Positions 7,413-13,625 of a stretch of 13,625 nucleotides of DNA are shown piece after piece. The DNA lies in contig JAZBPO010000140.1 in assembly GCA_036351675.1 (NCBI GenBank), forward strand, positions 1 through 13,625, in the 5' to 3' direction. The notes under the pieces are model-generated. The model ran no database searches and was not told where the DNA came from. It was given only the letters and a program-made list of their open reading frames with translations. The DNA comes from JAZBPO01 sp036351675 (GTDB lineage: Bacteria > Pseudomonadota > Gammaproteobacteria > Pseudomonadales > Azotimanducaceae). Position 1 is the stretch's first letter. The number at the start of each line of letters is the position of its first letter. The position numbers were made by a program, and so were the translations under genes.

Positions 7413-9164
7413 TCAGGACTCCCGGCCCGCGGCGAGCGCCGGACTGCGGGCAATGCGCCCCTGCCGCCAGGTCACGACCTCCTCGTAGAAGGCCTCGTAG
7501 TCCTCGAAGGTCGGCTGCTCGGAGGCATGCATGTCGATGAACAGATCGAAGTCGAGCTCGCACTCCCGGTTCGAGAAGTAGATCACCGTCACGGGCCCGC
7601 CGGACTGGAGCAGGTCGAGGGAGCGACTCAGCGCCTCGGCCGACATGACGTCGTAGAGCTGGTTGAGCACGAGCAGGCGCGGCCGGGCGATGATCGCCGC
7701 CGCGAGCTTGAGCTGCATCGTCTCGCTGATCGAGAGCGGCCAGCCGGTGGCGGCGAGCTCCGTATCGAGGCCCTCGGGCAGTTGCGAGACGGCATCCTCC
7801 AGATCGACGGCGGCGAGCGCCTCGAGGATCGCCTCCGGCGACCCGCCCTGGTCGCTCAGCTGCAGGTACTCCCGGATCGACATCTCCGTCAGGTTCGGCC
7901 GATCGAGCACGATCACCTCCTGACGCAGCTGGTGCACCGCGACGCCCATGAGATCGACACCCCCGAGCGAGATGATGCCGGCGCGCGGCGCCTCGTGGCG
8001 CTTCAGGAAGCTCGTGAACAGGCGCTGCACGGCGTGGCTGTCGGCGTGCGCCAGCACACGGGCGCCGCTCGGGATCGAGAAGTCGAAGGTCGCATCGATC
8101 CCGCGCGCATCCCCTCTCGCCTCCTTGAGGGTCAGGCGCGCGTCGTTCCCGAGCGGGGCGGGCCGCTCGATGAAGGGCTCCTGTTCGACGTCGTAGAACA
8201 GCGACAGCTCGTCGATGGCGCCGCAGAGATCGTAGAAGTAGGTCAGGTAGGTTCCGAACTGCGAGATGCCGAAGAAGGCGACGGAGAGCACCAGCTCTGC
8301 CGCCACGAGCTGGCCGAGGGTCAGCTGGCCCTGGATCACGAGCCAGCCACCGAGGCCGAGCAGCAGCGCACTGGCGAGGGCGTAGATCAGCAGATACCAG
8401 ATCGTCTGCGTGAAGTAGTTGCCGAAGTGCTTGCGATGCTGGGAGATGTAGTAGTCGCTGATCGAGTCCGTCCGCGCGAGCGCGTAGTCGATGTGTCGCT
8501 CCGACTTGAAGAAGCCGTTGGAGCCACCGAGACCCTCGAGCCAGGCCGCGGTCGCATGCTTGCGATGCGAGAGTTCGACGGCGCTGTCGATGGCCCTCGG
8601 ACCCCAGATGCTCCACACGAGCCAGCAGAGGAGCGCGACGACCAGATTGAAGATCAGGAACAGCGGGTGATAGAGCGAGACGAGCACCATGCCCACGAGC
8701 ACCTGCAGGAGGATCGTGAAGCCGCCGATGAGGAGGTAGGGCAGGGTCTTGTGCACGATGATGATGTCGAAGTAGCGATTGAACAGGGGCCCCTTGCCCT
8801 CGTCGGCGAAGAACGGATTGACCGCGTAGATGGCCCGCAGCGCGATCTCCGAGACCATGCGTGCGTAGAAGCGGCGCGCGAACAGATCCATCAGGTGGAT
8901 GCGCATGGCGTTGAGGAGCCCCGCGAGCCCGAGCAGCAGGAACAGCGAGATCGACAGCACCACCAGGGGCGTCGTCAGGCCCGTGTTCGCCACCGTGTTC
9001 ACGAGCATCTGCACGGCGATCGGCGTCGCCAGCGAAAGCAGGCTGATGCCGACACCGTAGATGACCACCAGGATGTAGTAGTCGCGCTCCGGTGCGAGGA
9101 TGCGGCGCAGGAAGGCGAACAGCCGAGTGGTCGAGCGCATGCCTGGAAGTGCTTGTCCGGCCAT
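7413..9164 (-). CDS. ABC-exporter-like protein with degenerate nucleotide-binding domain
   Basis: 583-residue fused membrane/nucleotide-binding-domain (NBD) protein, normal length for an exporter half-transporter. Residues about 28-320 form an exporter-type six-helix domain, including GVGISLLSLATPIAVQMLVN and QGQLTLGQLVAAELVLS. There is no N-terminal peptidase domain. Residues about 345-560 align by eye with an NBD, but key motifs are replaced. Walker A is LAHADSHAVQRLF (371-383, Gln380 at the Lys position). LSGGQ is LSISE (477-481). The Walker B acid/Glu pair is NQ in LLVLNQ (497-502). The H-loop His is Asn532 in YFSNRE. The Q-loop region is EVIVLDRPNLTEMSIREYL with no Gln at the usual place. 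Flanking strands and GGVDL are kept, so it reads as a pseudo-ATPase rather than a random decay product. ATG 9164 is chosen for length, but no clear ribosome-binding site precedes it; ATG 9140 is an alternative. First gene of the six-gene operon. Confidence 0.9.
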   Translation of the reverse strand: MAGQALPGMRSTTRLFAFLRRILAPERDYYILVVIYGVGISLLSLATPIAVQMLVNTVANTGLTTPLVVLSISLFLLLGLAGLLNAMRIHLMDLFARRFYARMVSEIALRAIYAVNPFFADEGKGPLFNRYFDIIIVHKTLPYLLIGGFTILLQVLVGMVLVSLYHPLFLIFNLVVALLCWLVWSIWGPRAIDSAVELSHRKHATAAWLEGLGGSNGFFKSERHIDYALARTDSISDYYISQHRKHFGNYFTQTIWYLLIYALASALLLGLGGWLVIQGQLTLGQLVAAELVLSVAFFGISQFGTYLTYFYDLCGAIDELSLFYDVEQEPFIERPAPLGNDARLTLKEARGDARGIDATFDFSIPSGARVLAHADSHAVQRLFTSFLKRHEAPRAGIISLGGVDLMGVAVHQLRQEVIVLDRPNLTEMSIREYLQLSDQGGSPEAILEALAAVDLEDAVSQLPEGLDTELAATGWPLSISETMQLKLAAAIIARPRLLVLNQLYDVMSAEALSRSLDLLQSGGPVTVIYFSNRECELDFDLFIDMHASEQPTFEDYEAFYEEVVTWRQGRIARSPALAAGRES

Positions 9165-9446
9165 GGGGGGATGATCCGAGGTGAAGGCCGCGCGGGGGCC
9201 ACGGCGCTCGCCGGAGACCGGCGTGCGAAGACGATGGGCGACCCTGAGCGCGAACGCGGCAGATCGGGGCGATGACGATTGCTCGACGTGCACCACCCGG
9301 ATGATCACGCTTTCTACCAGATGAAGGTGAAGCTCGGAAGACGGAGCAGGCTGAGCCACGCTGCGGCACGGCCGATGCGTACGCGAGCCGCCGGCCCGGC
9401 GGAACGCGACGGTATACTCACCGGCCCGCCTCTGCACTGATCCGAG
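9165..9446. promoter_or_regulatory. Divergent intergenic region between exporter operon and lipid acyltransferases
   Basis: About 280 nt separate the divergent starts at 9164 (minus) and 9447 (plus), the only space for promoters of both transcripts. For the minus strand, an extended -10-like TGG-TAGAAA lies at 9311-9319, with no convincing -35. The long frames crossing this region have no family resemblance and I do not count them as genes. Confidence 0.4.
9413..9418 (+). promoter_or_regulatory. Sigma-70-like -10 box TATACT
   Basis: TATACT matches the TATAAT consensus at 5 of 6 positions, stands out from very GC-rich surroundings, and lies 28 nt before the ATG of the first acyltransferase. 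No good -35 is found 16-18 nt upstream (GCCGGC there), so it may depend on an activator. Confidence 0.5.
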
Positions 9447-10427
9447 ATGGCCAAGCTCTACTTCCTGCCGAGGACGCTCCTGAAGGACCGCGACGGCCTG
9501 CTCCGCGCAGGCTGGCGCCTGGAGGCCTTCGGCGTCGGTCTGTTCCTCGACCTGCTCCGGGTCCTGCCGCTGGAGCGCGCGGCCGCGTTCGCGCGACTGC
9601 TGTTCCGGGCCGTCGGTCCGCGCACCGGCGTGGCCACCAAGCTGCTGCGCAACCTCGCGATCATCCATCCCGAAGCGCCCATGGACGAGCTGCGCGCCCG
9701 GGCTCGTACCAGTTTCGGCTGGCTGGGCGTCGCCATCGCCGAGATCGCCCACATCGGCGAGATCCGCGCGCGCATGGAAGAGCTGGTCGAGTTCGACGTC
9801 GATCCGGCGGCCGCTGACGCCCTCGCCGACCCCGAGCGCGCCGCGGTGCTCGTCACCGGCCACGTCGGCCCCTGGACGCTCACCAACCTCATCGCCGGCC
9901 ACTTCGCCTTCCCGCTCACGATCGTCTATGCGCCGGAGTCGAACCCCTACGTCCGGGACCGGATCCTGGCGCTGCGCAGCGAGCTGCCCGTCGAGCTCAT
10001 CGAGCGCGACGGCAGCATGCGCGCACTGCTCCGCGAACTCGCGAAGGGGCACAAGATCGGCCTCGCCTCCGACGTCCGTCTGGACGGGGGCGACCTCGTT
10101 CCGCTGCTCGGCCACGACATGGAGACGAACACCGTTCCGGCGCGCCTCGCCCTGCGTCAGGGCTGCCCGCTGATTCCCGTCACTGCCCATCGCCTTCCGG
10201 GCGGCCGCTTCCGCATCGTCGCCGAGGCGCCGATCACGCCAGACGATCCCGACGCATCCACGGAGGCGCAGATCACCCAGATGGCGCACGGCCTGTCCGC
10301 GGTCTACGAGCGCTGGATCCGCGAGCGCCCCGAGGAATGGATGTGCATGGCTCGGCGCTGGCCGAAGACCCTGGAGCTCGAAGCCGTCGCGCGTGCCGAG
10401 GCCCGCGTGCGGGACCGCGCCGCATGA
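9447..10427 (+). CDS. LpxL/HtrB-family acyltransferase, degenerate HX4D/E motif
   Basis: 326-residue protein of the LpxL/LpxM (lipid A secondary acyltransferase-like) family, usually attached to the inner membrane and transferring an acyl chain from acyl-ACP. Family features are an N-terminal amphipathic LLRVLPLERAAAFARLLFR stretch (37-54), RNLAIIHPE (68-76), ASDVRLDGGDLVPLLGH (about 195-212) and NTVPARLALRQGCPLIPV. The catalytic motif, normally H-x4-E/D as in HFGNWE, reads His139-VGPW-Thr144: the histidine is kept, the acid is lost. Activity is therefore doubtful; it may be an inactive partner of the next gene or use another acid. The ATG start has only a weak ribosome-binding site. Its stop overlaps the next start (ATGA). 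The substrate may be lipid A or another glycolipid. Confidence 0.88.
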   Translation: MAKLYFLPRTLLKDRDGLLRAGWRLEAFGVGLFLDLLRVLPLERAAAFARLLFRAVGPRTGVATKLLRNLAIIHPEAPMDELRARARTSFGWLGVAIAEIAHIGEIRARMEELVEFDVDPAAADALADPERAAVLVTGHVGPWTLTNLIAGHFAFPLTIVYAPESNPYVRDRILALRSELPVELIERDGSMRALLRELAKGHKIGLASDVRLDGGDLVPLLGHDMETNTVPARLALRQGCPLIPVTAHRLPGGRFRIVAEAPITPDDPDASTEAQITQMAHGLSAVYERWIRERPEEWMCMARRWPKTLELEAVARAEARVRDRAA

Positions 10428-11407
10428 AGTTCCTGTTCGCGCCCGGCCTCACCGACGAGCTGGAGCAGCACGCCTGGCTGGCGCGCGTGGTCTGGCGCGT
10501 CGAGGCTGCGTTCATGTATGCGCTCTGGGGCCTGCTGCGCGCCCTCGGACCGGAGCGCTCGGCCCGCCTCGGCGCCGCGTTCCTGCGCACCTTCGGTCCG
10601 CGCACACCGAAGAAGGCGGCCCTGGTCCGACAGCAGCTGCGCGTGATCGAGCCCGACGCCGACGCGGCGCGCCTCGACGACCTCGCGCGCCGCTCCTGGG
10701 AGAGCCTCGGGATGGTCATGGGCGAGTACGCGAACCTCGAGCGCATGGCCGTGGGCGGACACATCGAGCTCGTCGATCACGTGGGACTGGAACGCTACCG
10801 CGAAGGGGGCCGCAGCGCCGTCTTCTTCGGCGCGCACTACGCGAACTGGGAGCTGCTCGCCCTCGCCATCGCGCGAGCAGGCGTACCCATGGTCGCGCTC
10901 TACGCACCGATCGCGAATCCCTGGCTCGACGCACTCATGGCCCGCGCGCGGACCCAGCTCGGCTGCGGCACGCACGCGCGCGGCGAATCCGTGCGGCCGC
11001 TGCTCAAGCACCTGCGGGGCGGCGGCAGCGTCGGCACGCTCGTCGACCTTCGCGTGGAGGACGGCGCCGAGCTGCCCTTCTTCGGCCATCCCGTGCCCCT
11101 GCCGACGACCGCCGCGCGCCTCGCCCTGCGTACGGGCGCCGACCTCGTGCCCATGCACGCGGAACGCACGGGCCTCGCGCGCTATCGCATCCACGCGGGT
11201 CCGGCACTCACGCCGGAAGCGGGCGAGGACACGGAAGCCGCCGTGCTCGCCACGACGACGCGCATGGTGTCGATGCTCGAAGCGTGGATCCGCGTCGACC
11301 CGGCTCTCTGGCTGCTCGCCAACCGGCGCTGGGACAAGCGGCTGCTCGATCCCACCTGGGAGGCGCGGCGAGACGCGATCCTCGCCCGCCGGGCCGCGAA
11401 GCGCTGA
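10424..11407 (+). CDS. LpxL/HtrB-family acyltransferase, intact catalytic motif
   Basis: 327-residue paralogue of the preceding gene, sharing the order of motifs: an N-terminal FMYALWGLLRALGPERSARLG segment (in part, about 30-50), FGPRTPKKAALV, then His138-YANW-Glu143, an intact H-x4-E dyad. LVDLRVEDGAELPFFGH and the TTAARLALRTGADLVP region follow, matching LpxL-family acceptor-site sequences. It probably acylates lipid A or a similar envelope glycolipid from acyl-ACP at the inner membrane. The ATG at 10424 overlaps the stop of the first paralogue by ATGA, indicating translational coupling and perhaps joint function. An upstream in-frame codon near 10337 would place 29 residues inside the other gene and is rejected. 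The downstream LpxO/AspH-like gene supports an envelope-lipid role. Confidence 0.9.
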   Translation: MKFLFAPGLTDELEQHAWLARVVWRVEAAFMYALWGLLRALGPERSARLGAAFLRTFGPRTPKKAALVRQQLRVIEPDADAARLDDLARRSWESLGMVMGEYANLERMAVGGHIELVDHVGLERYREGGRSAVFFGAHYANWELLALAIARAGVPMVALYAPIANPWLDALMARARTQLGCGTHARGESVRPLLKHLRGGGSVGTLVDLRVEDGAELPFFGHPVPLPTTAARLALRTGADLVPMHAERTGLARYRIHAGPALTPEAGEDTEAAVLATTTRMVSMLEAWIRVDPALWLLANRRWDKRLLDPTWEARRDAILARRAAKR

Positions 11408-11419
11408 CCCGGATCAGCG
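11402..11419 (+). terminator. Small hairpin over the acyltransferase stop codon
   Basis: CGCTGA (11402-11407) and TCAGCG (11414-11419) are perfect inverted arms around a 6-nt loop, and the left arm includes the TGA stop. There is no T-run, so it may be a weak attenuator or chance. Confidence 0.3.
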
Positions 11420-11438
11420 GACGACCGCGCCCTTGCGC

Positions 11439-11444
11439 TAGAAT
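11439..11444 (+). promoter_or_regulatory. Sigma-70-like -10 box TAGAAT
   Basis: TAGAAT, 5 of 6 to consensus in a GC-rich setting, lies 43 nt upstream of the TTG start of the hydroxylase gene. No clear -35 is seen at the right distance (AGCGGA). It suggests the hydroxylase can be transcribed separately from the acyltransferase pair. Confidence 0.45.
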
Positions 11445-11486
11445 CCGCCCCAGGAAACGCACCCCGCCACGTCTTCGAGGTCCGTC

Positions 11487-12335
11487 TTGGCTTCCATCGT
11501 CGTCGTCATCGTGCTGCTCGCCCTTGCGGGCGGCGCCTTCTACCTGTTCCGGCGCTTCGAGAATCTGCCGAACAAGAAGAAGAAGAAGTTCTTCACCAAG
11601 ACCGTGAACAAGGTCTTCCACTGGTTCGAGGACGTGGGCCTCATGCGCCGCACGCTCGCCTACGACCGTGACTATCACCGCGCCTTCCCGGGCCTCGCCG
11701 AACTCGAGGCCGGGCACGGGGACGTGAAGGCCGAGTGCCTCGAGCTGCTCGGCATCAAGGACAAGCTCACGGACATGCGCGAGCTCGGCGCGGGCTACAC
11801 CGCGGGCGGTATCCACAAGGCGCAGTGGAAGGTGTTCATGTTCGCCTCGGGCGGGCGCTTCATCGAGGAGAACTGCGAGCGCGCACCGAAGACCACCGCG
11901 CTGCTGAAGGCCATCCCGAACATGGACACCGCCTTCCTCTCGGTCCTCGACCCGAACCAGTACATCACCCCGCACTGGGGCTACTACAAGGGCTATCTGC
12001 GCTATCACCTCGGCGTCGTGATCCCGGAGAACAATGCCAACGAGCGCTGCTGGCTGCGCGTCAACGACGACGTGGCCGACAACGCCTCGCAGGAGAAGGA
12101 GCGCATCGAGCGCGGCGAGAAGTACCACTGGCACGAGGGCGAAGGGATCATCTTCGACGACAACTACCTGCACGACGCCGCGAACGAGTCGGACGAGGTG
12201 CGGGTCGTGCTCTGGCTCGACATGCGCCGGCCGATGCCCTTCTACGCCGATCTCTTCAACCGCTTCGTGCTCTGGTTCGTCGGCCGCGACGCCTCCGTCG
12301 AGAAGATCCGCCGCAAGGCCGCCGTCGGCACCTGA
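11487..12335 (+). CDS. LpxO/AspH-type Fe(II)/2-oxoglutarate dioxygenase (aspartyl/asparaginyl beta-hydroxylase family)
   Basis: 282-residue protein with an N-terminal membrane anchor (SIVVVIVLLALAGGAFYLF, 3-21) and a lysine cluster facing the cytosol, followed by a beta-hydroxylase domain. Catalytic features are TPHWGYYKGYLRYHLGV, with His163-x-Gly165, and His229 in YLHDAANES as the distal iron ligand. Arg239 in VRVVLWLD probably binds 2-oxoglutarate. The HxG in place of HxD matches, as I recall, the two-histidine iron site of mammalian AspH. The membrane anchor, length near 300 and location after two lipid acyltransferases fit LpxO, which 2-hydroxylates lipid A acyl chains; a peptide or other lipid target is possible. 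The start is TTG with GAGG 6 nt upstream (11476-11480 region), the best ribosome-binding site nearby. A strong hairpin follows 20 nt after the stop. Confidence 0.88.
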   Translation: MASIVVVIVLLALAGGAFYLFRRFENLPNKKKKKFFTKTVNKVFHWFEDVGLMRRTLAYDRDYHRAFPGLAELEAGHGDVKAECLELLGIKDKLTDMRELGAGYTAGGIHKAQWKVFMFASGGRFIEENCERAPKTTALLKAIPNMDTAFLSVLDPNQYITPHWGYYKGYLRYHLGVVIPENNANERCWLRVNDDVADNASQEKERIERGEKYHWHEGEGIIFDDNYLHDAANESDEVRVVLWLDMRRPMPFYADLFNRFVLWFVGRDASVEKIRRKAAVGT

Positions 12336-12355
12336 GACCGCGCCCCACGACCCGA

Positions 12356-12379
12356 CCAGTCCCGGTTGTCCGGGACTGG
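12356..12379. terminator. Perfect 10-bp hairpin, probable bidirectional terminator
   Basis: CCAGTCCCGG (12356-12365) and CCGGGACTGG (12370-12379) pair perfectly around the loop TTGT. It lies between convergent genes ending at 12335 (plus) and 12393 (minus). Neither side has a long T-run, so termination strength is uncertain, but position and stem fit a shared terminator. Confidence 0.65.
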
Positions 12380-12392
12380 CCTTCGCGCTTCG

Positions 12393-12632
12393 TCAGAACC
12401 CCATGACAGAAGTCTGACGATCCGACCAGGCGCCACACCGGCCGTGGAGCTCGGGCATGGATACCTGCAACCGGATGTCGCGATTCGCGAGCTGACACAG
12501 CGTCGCGAGCGTCACCACCGGTTCGTCCTTGATGCTCGGATGATGCGTTGGTTGCGTGGCGCAACCGATCGTGGAAAGGCAGGCCGCCACGACAAGGCAC
12601 GCGGTCGCGCCGCGCATGACTGCAATCTGCAT
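12393..12632 (-). CDS. Small putative lipoprotein, function unknown
   Basis: 79 residues from the ATG at 12632. An upstream TTG at 12641 is also in frame, but the ATG has GGGGGA about 9 nt before it. The N-terminus MQIAVMRGATA is followed by a hydrophobic run with two candidate lipobox cysteines: Cys18 (VVAAC, the better lipobox) and Cys24 (STIGC). Lipidation at the outer or inner membrane is inferred. The mature part is short, with CQLANRDIRLQVSMPELHGRC; the two cysteines could form a disulfide. I recognise no family. It has its own promoter-like region to the right and ends 14 nt from the shared hairpin. Real-gene evidence is the signal sequence, ribosome-binding site and dyad-bearing promoter. 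Confidence 0.65.
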   Translation of the reverse strand: MQIAVMRGATACLVVAACLSTIGCATQPTHHPSIKDEPVVTLATLCQLANRDIRLQVSMPELHGRCGAWSDRQTSVMGF

Positions 12633-12681
12633 ATCGGACAATCCCCCAAAACGCCGAGGCAGGGGTTGGACGCTACAGAAG

Positions 12682-12710
12682 ATTACAGATTGATGTCACC
12701 TCAGTGACGA
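12682..12710 (-). promoter_or_regulatory. Promoter-like boxes with overlapping GTCAC dyad upstream of the lipoprotein
   Basis: On the minus strand TCGTCA (12710-12705, 4 of 6 to the -35) and TGTAAT (12687-12682, 5 of 6 to the -10) are 17 nt apart, giving a leader of about 40 nt. The dyad GTCAC-CTCA-GTGAC (12695-12708) covers the spacer and part of the -35, a typical repressor position. Prediction by eye only. Confidence 0.4.
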
Positions 12711-12722
12711 TCCGCTTGCGCA

Positions 12723-12738
12723 GATGCGTTAATGCATC
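12723..12738. promoter_or_regulatory. Inverted repeat GATGC-N6-GCATC
   Basis: Perfect 5-bp arms flank an AT-rich centre (GTTAAT), 13 nt beyond the predicted -35 of the lipoprotein promoter. This would be an activator or second operator site if that promoter is real. A further GTCAC half-site lies at 12744-12748. Confidence 0.3.
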
Positions 12739-12982
12739 GAAACGTCACATTATGCGGAAGCTGACACCTGCCCCCCTTCGCGGTTCGAGTGCATCGAGAG
12801 CACCAGACGAAGGGCCGAGACCGTAGCAATCTGTTCCCCAGGGTAAGAGCTAGTCGGCCGGACGCAGCCGCTCCTGAAGCTCTCGCCGACGCGGCGCGAC
12901 GCAGCAGAGGGCCTGGACGCGCTCGGGATCATCACGCTCCTGGAGAGCGGCTCCCGGACGGGCGGTCGATCGGCGAACCGCG

Positions 12983-13625
12983 TCAGTCGCCCAGTCGCTC
13001 GCGCAATCCCGTCATGTACAACAACACCGGTGGCGCGGATTCCGGGTACTCCAGATACGCGAGCGTCGTCCCGTCCTCGGTGACGTCGTAGAGACCGTTC
13101 AGAAGGGACCCCGGCCCGTGGAGCCGGACCCGCTGCTCGGTCGGTCCGAAGGCGAGTCGTTCCCCCGTCGCGCGAACCTGCACACGCTCCACCCAGCCGT
13201 CGCTCTGGAAGTAGAGCTCCATGCCGCCCTCTGCCCAGCGGGGCGCGTTGCCGCCCGTGCGCGTCACCCGCCAGCGCGACCGGCCTTCCGGGAAGCGTCT
13301 CACGTAGATCTCCGGACGACCGGTCGCGTCGCTCGAGTAGGCGAGAAAGCGCCCGTCAGGCGAGATCGCGCCGAAGTTGGAGATCGCAGCGGAGCCGTCG
13401 ACCTCGATCTCCTCGCCGCCGGCAGTCCGCAGGAGCAGGTCGCTGTTGGTGAGCAAGCGCACGGGCGCGTAGAGGATGCCTGCATCCACCCATTGGCGCG
13501 TGAAGAAGACATCGGACACGGGGAAGCGCAGCGATGGCGCGGCGGTCCCATCGACCGCGACCTCGAAGATGCCCTCTCTGAAGCGACTGAATGCGATGCT
13601 GCGCCCATCCGGTGACCAGACCGGA
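12983..13625 (-). CDS. PD40/TolB-type beta-propeller protein, C-terminal part (runs off right edge)
   Basis: The open frame reaches the window edge with no start, so only the last 213 residues are seen. Repeats of the PD40 (WD40-like, TolB-type) propeller are visible: PVWSPDGRSIAFSRF at the edge, then FGAISPDGRFLAYSSDATGR and EIYVRRFPEGRSRWRVTRTG, then APRWAEGGMELYFQSDG, and finally LYDVTEDGTTLAYLEYP. The pattern matches C-terminal propellers found on bacterial Ser/Thr protein kinases and on TolB-related or peptidase proteins. Which N-terminal domain it carries lies outside the window. An internal GTG at 13519 is not the start, because the homology continues upstream of it. Nothing in the visible part indicates damage. 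It is on the same strand as the lipoprotein but far from it. Confidence 0.85.
   Translation of the reverse strand, partial: PVWSPDGRSIAFSRFREGIFEVAVDGTAAPSLRFPVSDVFFTRQWVDAGILYAPVRLLTNSDLLLRTAGGEEIEVDGSAAISNFGAISPDGRFLAYSSDATGRPEIYVRRFPEGRSRWRVTRTGGNAPRWAEGGMELYFQSDGWVERVQVRATGERLAFGPTEQRVRLHGPGSLLNGLYDVTEDGTTLAYLEYPESAPPVLLYMTGLRERLGD

Larger units (their letters stand above)
12642..12982. other. Stretch without a convincing gene
   Basis: About 340 nt between the lipoprotein and the propeller gene. The left 110 nt are less GC-rich and hold the lipoprotein promoter elements. The rest (about 12755-12982) is GC-rich; frames at 12750-12935 (minus) and 12789-13091 (plus) exist but show no family motif, signal or ribosome-binding site. 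It may be the decayed remains of a gene. No tRNA fold seen. Confidence 0.5.

Noticed and set aside
6531..9275. 914-codon plus-strand open frame
   Set aside because: Antisense to the HlyD and ABC genes; His/Arg/Glu/Asp-rich without any domain, so a shadow frame despite its length.
7156..9369. 737-codon minus-strand frame overlapping the ABC-like gene
   Set aside because: Same strand but a different frame from the ABC-like gene. Its composition is dominated by Arg, Ala, Pro and His, while the other frame gives a clear exporter.
9165..10289. N-terminal extension of the ABC-like frame to 10289
   Set aside because: The extension runs antisense through the first acyltransferase and has no transporter-like sequence. 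The transmembrane domain begins right after the ATG at 9164.
12750..13091. Small open frames in the gap (12750-12935 minus, 12789-13091 plus)
   Set aside because: No ribosome-binding site, signal or family resemblance; the plus frame runs into the antisense of the propeller gene.
1..13625. CRISPR arrays, tRNA or rRNA genes, transposases, insertion-sequence ends
   Set aside because: I looked for regular repeats, cloverleaf-like arms, DDE-type transposase motifs and terminal inverted repeats and saw none.

Overview
The window is GC-rich DNA, densely coded on both strands, from a Gram-negative bacterium. Evidence for an outer membrane is a TolC-type outer-membrane factor, an HlyD-type adaptor, two LpxL-type acyltransferases, an LpxO/AspH-type hydroxylase and a lipoprotein. 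The promoter-like TATACT and TAGAAT boxes and the gene families fit a gammaproteobacterium. That placement is an inference; no rRNA or marker gene is present to fix it.

Layout, left to right. Bases 1-83 hold nothing I can call. A minus-strand pair, adrenodoxin-type ferredoxin (1353-1673) then class III (CaiB/BaiF) CoA-transferase (84-1295), looks like part of a catabolic or redox locus continuing beyond the left edge. Head-to-head with it on the plus strand is a roughly 95-codon relic of the C-terminus of a GH2 glycosidase (1719-2018), cut off from its catalytic part. This suggests a rearrangement junction near 1700-1760. Then comes the main feature: a compact six-gene minus-strand operon (9164 down to 2026). 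In transcription order it encodes an ABC-exporter-like protein, an HlyD-family adaptor, a TolC-family outer-membrane factor, a PLP-dependent serine/threonine-dehydratase-fold enzyme, a GHMP kinase resembling plant galacturonokinase, and a sugar-phosphate nucleotidyltransferase-like protein. Junctions are 3-12 nt gaps or 4-14 nt overlaps, so co-transcription and translational coupling are likely.

The operon has two striking features. The ABC protein keeps a full transmembrane domain and a recognisable nucleotide-binding-domain scaffold, but the positions of Walker A, Q-loop, signature motif, Walker B acid/Glu and H-loop are all substituted, so it looks like a pseudo-ATPase. The TolC-family gene is split by one in-frame TAG, with the same frame open on both sides.

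A divergent intergenic region (9165-9446) separates this operon from a plus-strand envelope-lipid group. That group has two tandem LpxL-like acyltransferases overlapping by ATGA, the first lacking the acid of the HX4D/E motif, followed by an LpxO/AspH-family hydroxylase with its own promoter-like box. A perfect hairpin at 12356-12379 ends this group. A small minus-strand lipoprotein gene with an operator-like dyad in its promoter region follows, then about 340 nt without a convincing gene. Last is the C-terminal part of a minus-strand PD40/TolB-type beta-propeller protein that runs off the right edge.

The most novel candidate is the operon pairing an apparently ATPase-dead tripartite exporter with an amino-acid-type PLP enzyme and a uronic-acid kinase/nucleotidyltransferase pair. 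Substrate and function cannot be read from sequence alone.
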